DNA of 64,000 bases from Bacillota bacterium (lineage in GTDB: Bacteria > Bacillota > Clostridia > Peptostreptococcales > Anaerovoracaceae), in assembly GCA_019420525.1 (NCBI GenBank), contig JAHZHA010000033.1:1-64000 (forward strand), read 5' to 3'. The notes beneath the pieces are model-generated. The model was given only the letters and a program-made list of their open reading frames with translations. It was not told where the DNA came from and made no database searches. Position numbers and translations under genes: made by a program. This document shows positions 15,808 to 24,340 of this stretch, piece by piece. Positions within the stretch are counted from its first letter, which is position 1, and each line of letters opens with the position of its first letter.

Positions 15808-16953
15808 ATGATTGAGGTGAGTCATCTCACAAAGAAGTACGGCGATACCGCAGCGGTCAGCGATCTGAGTTTCAGGGTCGAAAAAGGGGAAATCTACGGA
15901 TTCCTCGGACCCAACGGAGCGGGAAAGTCGACCACGATGAATATCATCACGGGCTACATCGCAGCGACAGAAGGCGAAGTGAGCATCAACGGATACGATA
16001 TTCTGCGGGATGCCGGAAAAGCGAAGTCGATGATCGGCTATCTGCCGGAAATACCGCCGCTTTATACGGATATGACCGTCAGAGAATACCTGATGTTTGC
16101 AGCGGAGCTGAAGGGCATCACCCGGGACGAACGTCTGGCAGCCGTGGAGTCCGCGGAAAACACCGTGCAGATCGGTGATGTTTCAGCGAGGCTGATCAAA
16201 AATCTTTCAAAGGGTTATCGCCAGAGAGTGGGATTCACTCAGGCGATTCTGGGACTTCCCGAAGTTCTGATTCTGGATGAACCTACGGCGGGACTCGATC
16301 CGAAGCAGATTATCGAAGTCAGGGATCTGATCCGGGAACTGGGAAAGAGCCACACGATCATACTGAGTTCCCATATTCTGTCTGAGGTCAGCGCGGTCTG
16401 CGACAAAATCATGATTATTTCTCACGGAAAGCTGGTGGCCTGCGACACGCCGGAAAATCTCATGGAACTTATGCATCCGATGGTCACCCTGAAAATTCAG
16501 GTGAAAGGCGACAGACAGACCGTGGAAAATGTCCTTTCCGGCCTCGCGGGCATCAGCAGCTGGAAGGTCGGCGAATCTGCGGAGGACGGTGTCTTCACAG
16601 CAGAAGTACAGTATGAACACGGCGAAGAGATCCGGGATGCGGCGGCCTTGGCGTTTGCGGAGGCGAAATGTCTCGTAGTCGGCCTCAGTGAGGAAAGCGC
16701 TTCGCTGGAGGACGTCTTCCTGGAGCTGACGGAATCCGATCAGGAGTCCGCAGAACAGATGGCAGATGCAGCAGAAAAGACGGAGAATTCCGTGCCGGAA
16801 GAAGAATCTGCGGAAGACGAAGCAGCCGGAGATTCCGATGCGGAAGAAAATGTGCCGGAAGAGAAAGCGCAAGACAGCGCAGAACCGGATGACACTGCAG
16901 AAAGCGGCTCCGGAGAAGCGGGAGAGGAGGAAAAGAATGAAAGCCATATTTAA
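15808..16953 (+). CDS. Gld-type ABC transporter ATP-binding protein (GldA-like) with acidic tail
   Basis: ATPase of an ABC-2 type exporter. Walker A GPNGAGKST is at about residues 35-43, the signature is degenerate (LSKGYRQRVG, about 133-142), and Walker B VLILDEPTAGLDP is at about 153-165 with the switch His in SSHILSE. Residues 1-310 match GldA-like proteins. Residues about 313-381 form a low-complexity acidic tail of Glu, Asp, Ala and Ser that relatives lack. The next gene overlaps by 17 bases. Ribosome site GGAAGGTG. Confidence 0.88.
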   Translation: MIEVSHLTKKYGDTAAVSDLSFRVEKGEIYGFLGPNGAGKSTTMNIITGYIAATEGEVSINGYDILRDAGKAKSMIGYLPEIPPLYTDMTVREYLMFAAELKGITRDERLAAVESAENTVQIGDVSARLIKNLSKGYRQRVGFTQAILGLPEVLILDEPTAGLDPKQIIEVRDLIRELGKSHTIILSSHILSEVSAVCDKIMIISHGKLVACDTPENLMELMHPMVTLKIQVKGDRQTVENVLSGLAGISSWKVGESAEDGVFTAEVQYEHGEEIRDAAALAFAEAKCLVVGLSEESASLEDVFLELTESDQESAEQMADAAEKTENSVPEEESAEDEAAGDSDAEENVPEEKAQDSAEPDDTAESGSGEAGEEEKNESHI

Positions 16954-17800
16954 GAGAGAATTCAGATCCTTCTTTCACAATATGACCGGTCCAGTTTTTA
17001 TGGCGGCGATTTTCGTGTTTATGGGAATTTATTTCGTAGCCTATAACATGGTCCAGGGGTATCCGTATTTCACCGCGGCTATGTCGGGCATGTCGTTTAT
17101 CATGCTGTTGGCCGTCCCGATTCTCACCATGCGCAGCTTTGCAGAAGAGCGCAAGACAAAGACGGATCAGCTTTTGCTGACGTCTCCCGTCTCGGTGACG
17201 AAGATCGTGCTGGGAAAATATGCGGCGATGCTGGCTGTTTTCGGAATCTGTATGCTGATAGCCTGTATTCTGCCGATCGTCATTCATTTTTACGGAGGCG
17301 GATCGATTCTGGCGGATTATTCTGCAATTCTGGGATTCTTTCTTCTGGGAGCGGCGTATATCGCCATCGGTATGTTTGTATCGTCTCTTACGGAAAGTCA
17401 GATTATCTCGGCGGTGGCTACGTTCTGTATCCTGCTGCTGCTCCAGCTGATCGACGGAATTTCGACGATCCTCCCTTCCGGAGCAGTCGGATCTTACGTG
17501 TGCTTCTTCCTGCTGATTCTGATTCTGGCGGTTCTTCTCTACGCCATGACGAAAAATGTCGTCATCTCCGCCGGAGCCGGTGTAATCGCGGAAATTATTC
17601 TTACTATTATATTCTTTATTAAAAAGAGCGTATTCGGCGGCGTGTTCGGGGATTTTGTCACATCTCTCTCTCTGATTGCCAGATATGACAGTCTGCTGAA
17701 TCTGACTCTTGATTTCTCTGTATTCATCTATTATCTTACCGTGGCGGCAGTCTTCTGTTTCCTGACGGTTCAGATGATCCAGAAGCGCAGATGGAGTTAG
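16937..17800 (+). CDS. ABC-2 type permease (GldF-like)
   Basis: Membrane partner of the preceding ATPase; 287 residues with six predicted helices. The N-terminus MKAIFKREFRSFFHNMTGPVF, then MRSFAEERKTKTDQLLLTSP near residue 64-83, are typical of GldF-like permeases. I placed the start at the ATG at 16937, 4-6 bases after GAGGAGGAAAA, inside the ATPase gene's end; the long upstream in-frame extension is the acidic tail read in another frame. It should form a transporter with the ATPase and the GldG-like protein. Confidence 0.88.
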   Translation: MKAIFKREFRSFFHNMTGPVFMAAIFVFMGIYFVAYNMVQGYPYFTAAMSGMSFIMLLAVPILTMRSFAEERKTKTDQLLLTSPVSVTKIVLGKYAAMLAVFGICMLIACILPIVIHFYGGGSILADYSAILGFFLLGAAYIAIGMFVSSLTESQIISAVATFCILLLLQLIDGISTILPSGAVGSYVCFFLLILILAVLLYAMTKNVVISAGAGVIAEIILTIIFFIKKSVFGGVFGDFVTSLSLIARYDSLLNLTLDFSVFIYYLTVAAVFCFLTVQMIQKRRWS

Positions 17801-17813
17801 GGGGTGACGGAAC

Positions 17814-19403
17814 ATGAAAAAAATCAATCTGAAAGAAACGGGTTCCGGCCTGAAAGAGTCTTTCCGCACGAAGAATGTCCGGTTCGGCTCCTACAGTTCC
17901 GCGTTGATCGCCATCGTGATCGCGGTGGCGGTGGTGTTCAATCTGGTGATCAGTCAGATACCGGAGAAATATGTCTCTTTTGACCTTTCCCCGGGAAAAC
18001 TCTACACCATCGGAGAAAAAACGGAGAAACTGCTGGACTCCCTGGACGAAGACGTGACGATTACCGTCCTTGCGGAGGAGTCCGCCGCGGACACCACGCT
18101 GTCGAAGCTTCTGGACCGGTATGAAGACGAATCGAAATATATTCACGTGGAATATGCGGATCCTGCTGTGGATCTCGATCTGGCTCAGAAGTACAGCACT
18201 TCGACTCAGAACAGTATCGTCGTCAGCTGCGGAAGCAGAGAAACGGTCATAGATTACAGCAATATTTATGTCAGTGATTATTCCAGTTATTATACGACAG
18301 GGTCCTACAGCACGTCTTTTGACGGTGAAGGACAGATCACCAGCGCGGTGGCCAACGTGACGTCGGATGATATTCCGATGGCATATACGCTCACCGGTCA
18401 CGGTGAATCTTCCGCGGGAAGCTCGCTCTCTTCGCTGCTGACGAAGCAGAATATTTCGCTTCAGGATCTCAATCTGATGACCAGCGGCGGCATTCCGGAA
18501 GACTGCGACTGTCTGATTATCAGCGCACCGACGACAGATCTGAGCGCCGACGAAGCCGACCAGATCATCGAATGGCTGGACGGCGGCGGTAAAGCCGTCA
18601 TCACCGCCAATTATACGGAGACGGAGCTGACGAATTTCAACCGTGTCCTGTCGGCGTACGGAATGAGCATCGACCGTGGCATTGTCATGGAAGGTTCCAA
18701 TCATTATTATCAGTATCCGATCTATGTGATCCCGAATATCGAAGACGGTGATATCACATCGGATCTCGTCAGCGAGAAAGCCAATATTCTCCTGCCGCAG
18801 ACGATGAGTATTCAGAAGACGGAGACAGAAGGGGTCACTGTGACGGATCTCCTGACTTCTTCAGACAGCTCATATGCGAAGACAGTTTCCGACGGAAAAC
18901 TTTCCACATATGAAAAGGAAAGCGGCGATGCGGAAGGTCCGTTTGCACTGGCATGCCTGGCGGAAAAGACGTCCGCAAGCTCCGATGATGCCGAAGAATC
19001 CGATTCTGATGATGCGGTGTCGGATACAGAGGAAGATAGCGATGATACAACTGCTGACACAGAGGAAAGCGGTGATGCGGATGCGGAAGATACCGAAACG
19101 GACACGGAAGAATCTTCCGGAGGTCAGGTCATTCTGATTGCCGCCGGAACGATTACAGACGAAAGCATCATAAGCGGACTTCCGGTGGCAAATCTGGACT
19201 TCTATATGAACTGTCTGGGAAGCCTCTGCGGAGATGAGGAAAGTGCCGGAAATATCTCTATCGATGCGAAATCCGTAGATGCGGAATATCTGACGGTGAC
19301 CGCGATGCAGGCCAATATCTGGCTCATCGTGACGGTGATACTGATTCCTCTCGCCATACTGGTTCTGGGGTTTGTAATCTGGCTCAGAAGAAGAAAGAAA
19401 TAA
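17814..19403 (+). CDS. GldG-like auxiliary protein of the ABC exporter
   Basis: 529 residues. An N-terminal helix (about 27-48) and a C-terminal one (about 502-523) bracket a large outer domain of the GldG/ABC-2 auxiliary family: SFDLSPGKLYTIGEKTEKLL, then AYTLTGHGESS (about 194-204) and DCLIISAPTTDLSADEADQI. A low-complexity acidic block (Asp, Glu, Ser, Thr) occupies about residues 388-436. It follows the permease by 13 bases. Related proteins in gliding bacteria belong to the motility complex, but in non-gliding Firmicutes the role is unknown. Confidence 0.82.
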   Translation: MKKINLKETGSGLKESFRTKNVRFGSYSSALIAIVIAVAVVFNLVISQIPEKYVSFDLSPGKLYTIGEKTEKLLDSLDEDVTITVLAEESAADTTLSKLLDRYEDESKYIHVEYADPAVDLDLAQKYSTSTQNSIVVSCGSRETVIDYSNIYVSDYSSYYTTGSYSTSFDGEGQITSAVANVTSDDIPMAYTLTGHGESSAGSSLSSLLTKQNISLQDLNLMTSGGIPEDCDCLIISAPTTDLSADEADQIIEWLDGGGKAVITANYTETELTNFNRVLSAYGMSIDRGIVMEGSNHYYQYPIYVIPNIEDGDITSDLVSEKANILLPQTMSIQKTETEGVTVTDLLTSSDSSYAKTVSDGKLSTYEKESGDAEGPFALACLAEKTSASSDDAEESDSDDAVSDTEEDSDDTTADTEESGDADAEDTETDTEESSGGQVILIAAGTITDESIISGLPVANLDFYMNCLGSLCGDEESAGNISIDAKSVDAEYLTVTAMQANIWLIVTVILIPLAILVLGFVIWLRRRKK

Positions 19404-19426
19404 TGTAATAATCAGGAGGCCCGAAA

Positions 19427-20092
19427 ATGAGCAGACAGGAAAGAAGAATGAGCGGCGCGTTTATTTTGCTGCTATTGATGTTAGTTTTAGCCGTTCTGAT
19501 TGCACTCTACTTTCTCATAGGGTATTTAAACGAAAAATCTTTACAACAGGATGAAGACAGCAGTCTGATACCGGAATTTGCAGGAATAGATCTGGATAAT
19601 GTGGATACGTTCAGCTACGATTACGACGGTACGCTTCAGACGTTCCTGAAGTCCGGAGATGAGTGGAACTATGCAGAGGATGAAAGCATTCAGCTGGATT
19701 CCGGTCTGGTGGATTCCATGCTGCAGGTTCTGGAAAATCTCAGCTATGAAAAGATCGTGGATGATTCTCTCGTCACATCTTCCAAATACGGTTTTGACGA
19801 TCCTGAGATGACGATAACACTCAGCCTGTCAGACGGCACACAGAAAATTCTCTATATCGGAAGTCAGAATCCTATGGTAGGTCAGTATTATGCCGTGGCA
19901 GAAGGAGGCAGCAATATTTACACCGTGGATTCACAGATCGTGGATGCGTTCCTTCCTGTATCAGAGTTGGAGGCAGCAGAAGATACGGAAGAAGAGGACG
20001 ATGAGGATACGGCGGAGTCCGGCGGAACAGAAGATGACAGTTCCGATTCCTCTTCATCGGCAGATGAAGGAACGGACGACGCAGCAGAGTAA
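19427..20092 (+). CDS. DUF4340 domain protein of the ABC exporter operon
   Basis: 221 residues: one N-terminal helix (about 11-33), then a DUF4340-type outer domain (FAGIDLDNVDTFSYDYDG through KYGFDDPEMTITLSLSDG and QYYAVAEGGSNIYTVDS), ending with an acidic, Ser-rich tail (about 184-221). DUF4340 genes commonly follow gldF-gldG. Ribosome site AGGAGGCCCGAAA. It is the last gene of the operon. Its tail resembles those of the ATPase and the GldG-like protein. Confidence 0.82.
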   Translation: MSRQERRMSGAFILLLLMLVLAVLIALYFLIGYLNEKSLQQDEDSSLIPEFAGIDLDNVDTFSYDYDGTLQTFLKSGDEWNYAEDESIQLDSGLVDSMLQVLENLSYEKIVDDSLVTSSKYGFDDPEMTITLSLSDGTQKILYIGSQNPMVGQYYAVAEGGSNIYTVDSQIVDAFLPVSELEAAEDTEEEDDEDTAESGGTEDDSSDSSSSADEGTDDAAE

Positions 20093-20224
20093 AGCGGAAA
20101 CAGTTCTGATATGGAAAAATGGAAATGAGAATGGAAAAGGAATAACGTTCTGAAAAGGGGAAGGGAATTATTCATATGCAGCGGCAGGCGCAGGCCGACA
20201 GCACGTTTCTGTGGCTGCCATAAC

Positions 20225-20275
20225 AAAAAAAGGATGCCGTGCGGTTCAGAAGACTGCACGGTATCCTTTTTTTTT
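20225..20275 (+). terminator. Intrinsic terminator of the exporter operon
   Basis: AGGATGCCGTGC (20231-20242) pairs with GCACGGTATCCT (20256-20267) with one G-U pair. A-run before and nine T after. The 130 bases between 20093 and here hold nothing clear. Confidence 0.92.
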
Positions 20276-20313
20276 CGATGTTGCACAGACGAGGCGATTG
20301 GATTACTGGTCCA

Positions 20314-20343
20314 TTGAAGTGAAGAGGTTTTATTTATTATGAT
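20314..20343 (+). promoter_or_regulatory. Promoter of the Rpn-family gene
   Basis: TTGAAG (20314-20319), 18-bp spacer, TATGAT (20338-20343), 48 bases before the ATG. Confidence 0.5.
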
Positions 20344-20390
20344 AGTCATAAAGAGAGCTGTTTATCGGGTAAGAAACGGAGGACCGCAGG

Positions 20391-21290
20391 ATGTTCAGGG
20401 AGAAAATACGTGAGAATGAACAAATCGCAAAAAAGACGGTAAAAGACAGCGTTTTCACTTCTTTGTTCAGGGAAAAGAAATACCTTCTTCAGCTTTATCG
20501 ATCGCTTCATCCGGAAGACACGGAGACGACAGAAGAGGACCTGGCAGACATCACGATTAAAAATATTCTCGTGGACGGAATCTACAACGATCTGGGATTT
20601 ATTGCGGCGGACCGGCTCATGATTTTAGTCGAGGCGCAGTCGACCCGGACGATGAATATTGTGGTGAGAGCATTTCTGTATCTGGCAAAGAGCTGGCAGG
20701 ATTATATAGACAAAGAAAATATGGATCTTTACGGCAGCAAAAAAGTAAAGCTGCCGAAACCGGAGCTATACGTTATCTTCACGGGAGAACGGACAGACAA
20801 ACCGGACGTCATATCGCTTACAGATGAATTCTTTCCGGGAGAAGGACGTTTTGTCGACATCAGGACAGAAATGATTTACGGAGACGATGCCTGGCGGGAA
20901 CTTGAATCGGGAGAGGAAAAGAGATATGATATTATCAGTCAATACATACTTTTCTCAAAGATTTATGACCGACAGCGTAAACTGTACGGCAGAACGCGAA
21001 AAACTGTCACAGAGACGATCCGTATCTGCGAAAGCAGGGATGTGTTAAAGGAATATCTGAAAAGCCGGAAAAAGGAGGTTGTTGACATTATGATGACGTT
21101 ATTCGATGAAGAACGTATTCTTCAGATTCATGTCGATAACAAAATAAAGGAGAACACGGAGAAAGTAAAAAAGGACATGGTGAAGCAGATGCTGAAAGCA
21201 GGTTATTCCGTGGAAGAAATCGCGAAAATAGTCGGGCTGCAGGAGGACGAAATCCGCCATATCGGGGAAGAACAGGATGAAGCGGTGTAA
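20391..21290 (+). CDS. Rpn family PD-(D/E)XK nuclease / putative transposase
   Basis: Member of the recombination-promoting nuclease family, often expanded in gut Firmicutes. Visible core: KDSVFTSLFRE near the start, DGIYNDLGFIAADRLMILVEAQST (about 63-86, holding the catalytic Asp and Glu-x-Gln) and MDLYGSKKVKLPKPELYVIF. The C-terminal part is a charged helix with a short helix-turn-helix-like end (AGYSVEEIAKIVGLQEDEI, about 267-285). 299 residues, the family's full length. No terminal repeats surround it, so it is not an evident mobile element. Ribosome site before the ATG is weak. Confidence 0.82.
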   Translation: MFREKIRENEQIAKKTVKDSVFTSLFREKKYLLQLYRSLHPEDTETTEEDLADITIKNILVDGIYNDLGFIAADRLMILVEAQSTRTMNIVVRAFLYLAKSWQDYIDKENMDLYGSKKVKLPKPELYVIFTGERTDKPDVISLTDEFFPGEGRFVDIRTEMIYGDDAWRELESGEEKRYDIISQYILFSKIYDRQRKLYGRTRKTVTETIRICESRDVLKEYLKSRKKEVVDIMMTLFDEERILQIHVDNKIKENTEKVKKDMVKQMLKAGYSVEEIAKIVGLQEDEIRHIGEEQDEAV

Positions 21291-21361
21291 TGACATGAAG
21301 CGGAGCTTTTCCGGTTCTATCGCAGACCGGAAATCTGAAGAGAAAATATGGAAAATACGGA

Positions 21362-21403
21362 AAGACCGCGCTGTACTTCTTCGGATTGCGCGGTCTTCAT
21401 TCT
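21362..21403 (+). terminator. Intrinsic terminator after the Rpn-family gene
   Basis: AAGACCGCGC (21362-21371) pairs with GCGCGGTCTT (21388-21397), followed by CATTCTT. A second small hairpin, CGCCTG (21427-21432) with CAGGCG (21444-21449) and five T, adds a tandem stop in the same direction. Confidence 0.75.
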
Positions 21404-21460
21404 TATTTTTAAAACGAGCGTTTTTCCGCCTGGCGCGTACCGTCAGGCGTTTTTCATATA

Positions 21461-22096
21461 TTATTCCGCAGGACAGCCCAGAGCTTCAAACAGCTCGCCG
21501 GCAGTCTCTTTTACGAGTTCGCTGTCTTCCGGGGCTCCGGTGACAAGCAGCACGGTTCCGTCTACTCTCAGGTAATACCCGTAATATGCTTCTGTGCCGG
21601 AAGCGGTATCCGCAGGAACATTTTCCTCATAATAGGCAAAATTGGAGCCCGGGCGCAGCCTGGCGATATGCGGATTCGAAGCGGAATCTCCGGAACTTCC
21701 GGATTCCTCAAATATGAGGCGTTCCGCTTCTTCCGGCGAAGATGCTTTCATGAAGATGATATTCAGCCGGTCATTGTCCGTGACTGCAGCGGATTCGTAT
21801 GTGAGCAGGTCGGTGAGATCTGTCACTTCTCCGTAGGCCGATGCGGCCGTCTTGAAATCGCTCAGAGACGGGGCGGTATATCCGGTATCGTCGGATGACG
21901 TACCGGCTGTGCCGCTGTCTGAAACTTCTGCGCTGACAGAGGAAGAACTGCCGCCGCTGCCGTCGGTTTTATCAGAAGAGCATGCGGAAAAGAGAAGCAG
22001 CGCTGCCATCAGCAGAAACAGAGGAAGCAGAACTCTCAGCAGGAAATGCCGGCCTTTTTCCCGGGAAATCATGCTGCGATATTTTTTTTCATTCAT
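21461..22096 (-). CDS. Lipoprotein of unknown function
   Basis: 211 residues. A long positive N-terminus and hydrophobic stretch lead to lipobox FSAC (C39), followed by a Ser/Gly/Asp-rich linker (40-75). The rest is a small domain with EAERLIFEES, YYGYYLRVDGTVLLVTG and a C-terminal helix; it looks like a DUF4358-type lipoprotein, but I am not sure. The ATG has AAAGGAGGATTATC before it. It lies 55 bases after the EamA transporter and could be cotranscribed. Confidence 0.65.
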   Translation of the reverse strand: MNEKKYRSMISREKGRHFLLRVLLPLFLLMAALLLFSACSSDKTDGSGGSSSSVSAEVSDSGTAGTSSDDTGYTAPSLSDFKTAASAYGEVTDLTDLLTYESAAVTDNDRLNIIFMKASSPEEAERLIFEESGSSGDSASNPHIARLRPGSNFAYYEENVPADTASGTEAYYGYYLRVDGTVLLVTGAPEDSELVKETAGELFEALGCPAE

Positions 22097-22151
22097 GTGT
22101 GATAATCCTCCTTTTTTTCATTGTACCACAAATAGAGAGCCGACGCCGGAT

Positions 22152-23009
22152 TTAACATGTGCGCCGGGCGAGTATGAAGTTGACGACGGCCGCGGCACAG
22201 ATGATGATATAGCCTGCGATGCTGAGCATATCCGGAACCTGGGAGAATATCAGGAGACTCCAGAGGGTGGAAAAGATGATCTGTGTATAGTCGTAGATCG
22301 AGATTTCGCTGGCCGGCGCATAAAAATATGCGGCTGTGATGGTGAACTGACCGCCTGCCGCCGCCAGCCCCGCCAGCAGAAGCATCACCAGCTGCTGGAC
22401 CGTCATGGGAGCGTAGTCGGCGATCATGAAAGGCAGGCAGAAGAGACAGGAAAAAGCAGAGAAGAAAAAGACCACAAAGGGACCGCGTTCTCCTCGTTTT
22501 CCGAGATAGCGCACCGCGGTGTAAGCGGCTCCTGCGCCGAAACCTCCCAGCAGGCCGATGAGAGAGGGAATGAATTCCATGTTGGAAAACGTCGGCCGGA
22601 TGATGAAGAGTGAACCGGCGAATGCGGCTATGACGGCTCCTATCTGAAAAGACCGGGTCTTTTCTCTGAGAAAAATCATGCTGCACAATATGACGAAAAA
22701 CGGCGACATTTTATTGAGCATGCTGGCATCGGAGAGCACCAGATGATCCACGGCATAAAAATTGCACAGAATTCCCAGAGTTCCGAAGACAGAACGGAGA
22801 ATCAGAAAGGGAAGATTTTTCTTCTGGAAAGAAAAGCCCTGACCGCTCCGCACGAGAATGACGGTGGCGAAGATCGCTGCGATGAAATTCCGGAAAAAAC
22901 TCTTCTGTATGGCCGGCAGATCGCCGGAGAGTTTGACGAAGAGACTCATCAGAGAGAAAAAGAATGCGGAAGCGATGATCAGAATGATTCCTTTATATTG
23001 CTGTTTCAT
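22152..23009 (-). CDS. EamA/DMT family transporter
   Basis: Drug/metabolite-superfamily membrane carrier with ten predicted helices in two EamA repeats (about 8-137 and 149-282). FFFSLMSLFVKLSG and RNFIAAIFATVILVR open repeat one; SIYDYTQIIFSTLWSLLIF is the typical repeat-two motif. 285 residues is the usual length. The substrate cannot be told. The ATG is preceded by AGGAGGTTATTGTCC. First gene of a probable two-gene unit with the lipoprotein. Confidence 0.85.
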   Translation of the reverse strand: MKQQYKGIILIIASAFFFSLMSLFVKLSGDLPAIQKSFFRNFIAAIFATVILVRSGQGFSFQKKNLPFLILRSVFGTLGILCNFYAVDHLVLSDASMLNKMSPFFVILCSMIFLREKTRSFQIGAVIAAFAGSLFIIRPTFSNMEFIPSLIGLLGGFGAGAAYTAVRYLGKRGERGPFVVFFFSAFSCLFCLPFMIADYAPMTVQQLVMLLLAGLAAAGGQFTITAAYFYAPASEISIYDYTQIIFSTLWSLLIFSQVPDMLSIAGYIIICAAAVVNFILARRTC

Positions 23010-23208
23010 ACGGACAATAACCTCCTGTCATAATATTATCTGTAAATCTGCGGAGCAGAAATGTATGAAAAACGGGTGACGCGTCGGGATGTCAGACGGT
23101 ATTCTGTCCGATTCGTCCGGTTGCTGCGCCGGCAGTATTTTACCACAAAGAAAGCCTTCTGTGATAAAATTACACGGAAGTATGTACCGTAAAGCAAAGG
23201 AGTATTCC

Positions 23209-24339
23209 ATGAAATTCATCCATCTGTCCGATCTGCATCTGGGGAAAAAACTGTACGAGTATTCCATGATTCGTGATCAGGAATATATTCTGGATCAGAT
23301 TCTCGGCATCATAGACAGCAGCGGAGCGGAAGGCGTACTGATCGCCGGGGACATTTACGACAAGACGGTGCCGTCTGCGGAAGCCGTCATGCTGTTCGAC
23401 CGCTTTCTGACCGGCCTGGGAGAGAGAAATCTCCGTGTCTTTATTATCAGCGGAAATCACGATTCCAGAGAGCGCCTGGCCTTCGGATCGGAAATCATGA
23501 GCCGCAGCGGTATCCATCTGTCTCCCGTATTTTCCGGGGAGATCCGGCCGGTGACCCTCAGAGACGAATACGGTCCTCTGAACGTATGGATGATGCCGTT
23601 TCTGCGGCCTGCAGACGTGAGACATTTTTTTCCGGAGGAGAAGATCGGAAATTACAACGATGCCATCCGGACTGTCATCGGCAATATCCGGCTGGATGAA
23701 AAGCAGAGAAACCTGATGGTGGCCCATCAGTTTGTCACAGGAGCTTACCGCAGCGATTCGGAAGATATCACCGTGGGTGGCCTGGACAATATCGACGGCG
23801 CACTTTTTGCACCGTTCGATTACACCGCGCTGGGGCATATTCACTCTCCGCAGAAAATAACGGGGGCAGAGGCGCGGTACTGCGGCTCGCCGCTGAAATA
23901 TTCCTTTTCGGAAGCGGGACAGCAGAAGTCGGTACTGCTGGTGGATATGAGGGAAAAAGGCGATCTGGAGATCCGGGAGATCCCTCTGAAGCCTCTGCGC
24001 GAGATGAGAGAAATCCGGGGAAGCTATGACGAACTCACCAGCCGGAAAAATTATGAGAATACGGACACCGAGGCATATATTCACGTGACTCTGACAGATG
24101 ACGGAGATATTCACGACGCCATCGGCCGGTTACGGACGATCTATCCCAATATCATGCTGCTGGATTACGCCGGCCGGCGCACCGGAACCGGCCGGGAGGC
24201 AGAGGATTTCCGTCCGGAAGAAAAATCCGGAACCGATTATTTCGTGGAACTGTTTGAGATTCAGAATGGCCGCCAGCCGGATGAGGAGGAGCGGCAGATC
24301 ATAGCCGAAGCGTTTGAAACAGAGAAGGAGGTGGAATGA
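23209..24339 (+). CDS. sbcD: Exonuclease SbcCD, subunit D
   Basis: Metallophosphoesterase nuclease that, with SbcC, opens DNA hairpins and processes double-strand breaks. Phosphoesterase motifs in order: HLSDLHLGK (about 5-13), AGDIYDKTVP (about 46-55), ISGNHDSRERL (about 83-93), VAHQFV, and ALGHIHSPQ (about 209-217). 376 residues. I chose the ATG at 23209, with AAAGGAGTATTCC upstream and the family start MKFIHLSDLH; longer in-frame starts add unrelated sequence. One base separates its stop from sbcC. Confidence 0.95.
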   Translation: MKFIHLSDLHLGKKLYEYSMIRDQEYILDQILGIIDSSGAEGVLIAGDIYDKTVPSAEAVMLFDRFLTGLGERNLRVFIISGNHDSRERLAFGSEIMSRSGIHLSPVFSGEIRPVTLRDEYGPLNVWMMPFLRPADVRHFFPEEKIGNYNDAIRTVIGNIRLDEKQRNLMVAHQFVTGAYRSDSEDITVGGLDNIDGALFAPFDYTALGHIHSPQKITGAEARYCGSPLKYSFSEAGQQKSVLLVDMREKGDLEIREIPLKPLREMREIRGSYDELTSRKNYENTDTEAYIHVTLTDDGDIHDAIGRLRTIYPNIMLLDYAGRRTGTGREAEDFRPEEKSGTDYFVELFEIQNGRQPDEEERQIIAEAFETEKEVE

Positions 24340-24340
24340 G

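Noticed and set aside
16685..17869. A long minus-strand frame opposite the exporter genes
   Set aside because: It is antisense to the acidic tail and permease; the composition (Arg, His, Gln) is typical of a shadow frame.
20391..21290. The Rpn-family gene as part of an insertion sequence
   Set aside because: No terminal inverted repeats or target duplication flank it; it has its own promoter and terminator.
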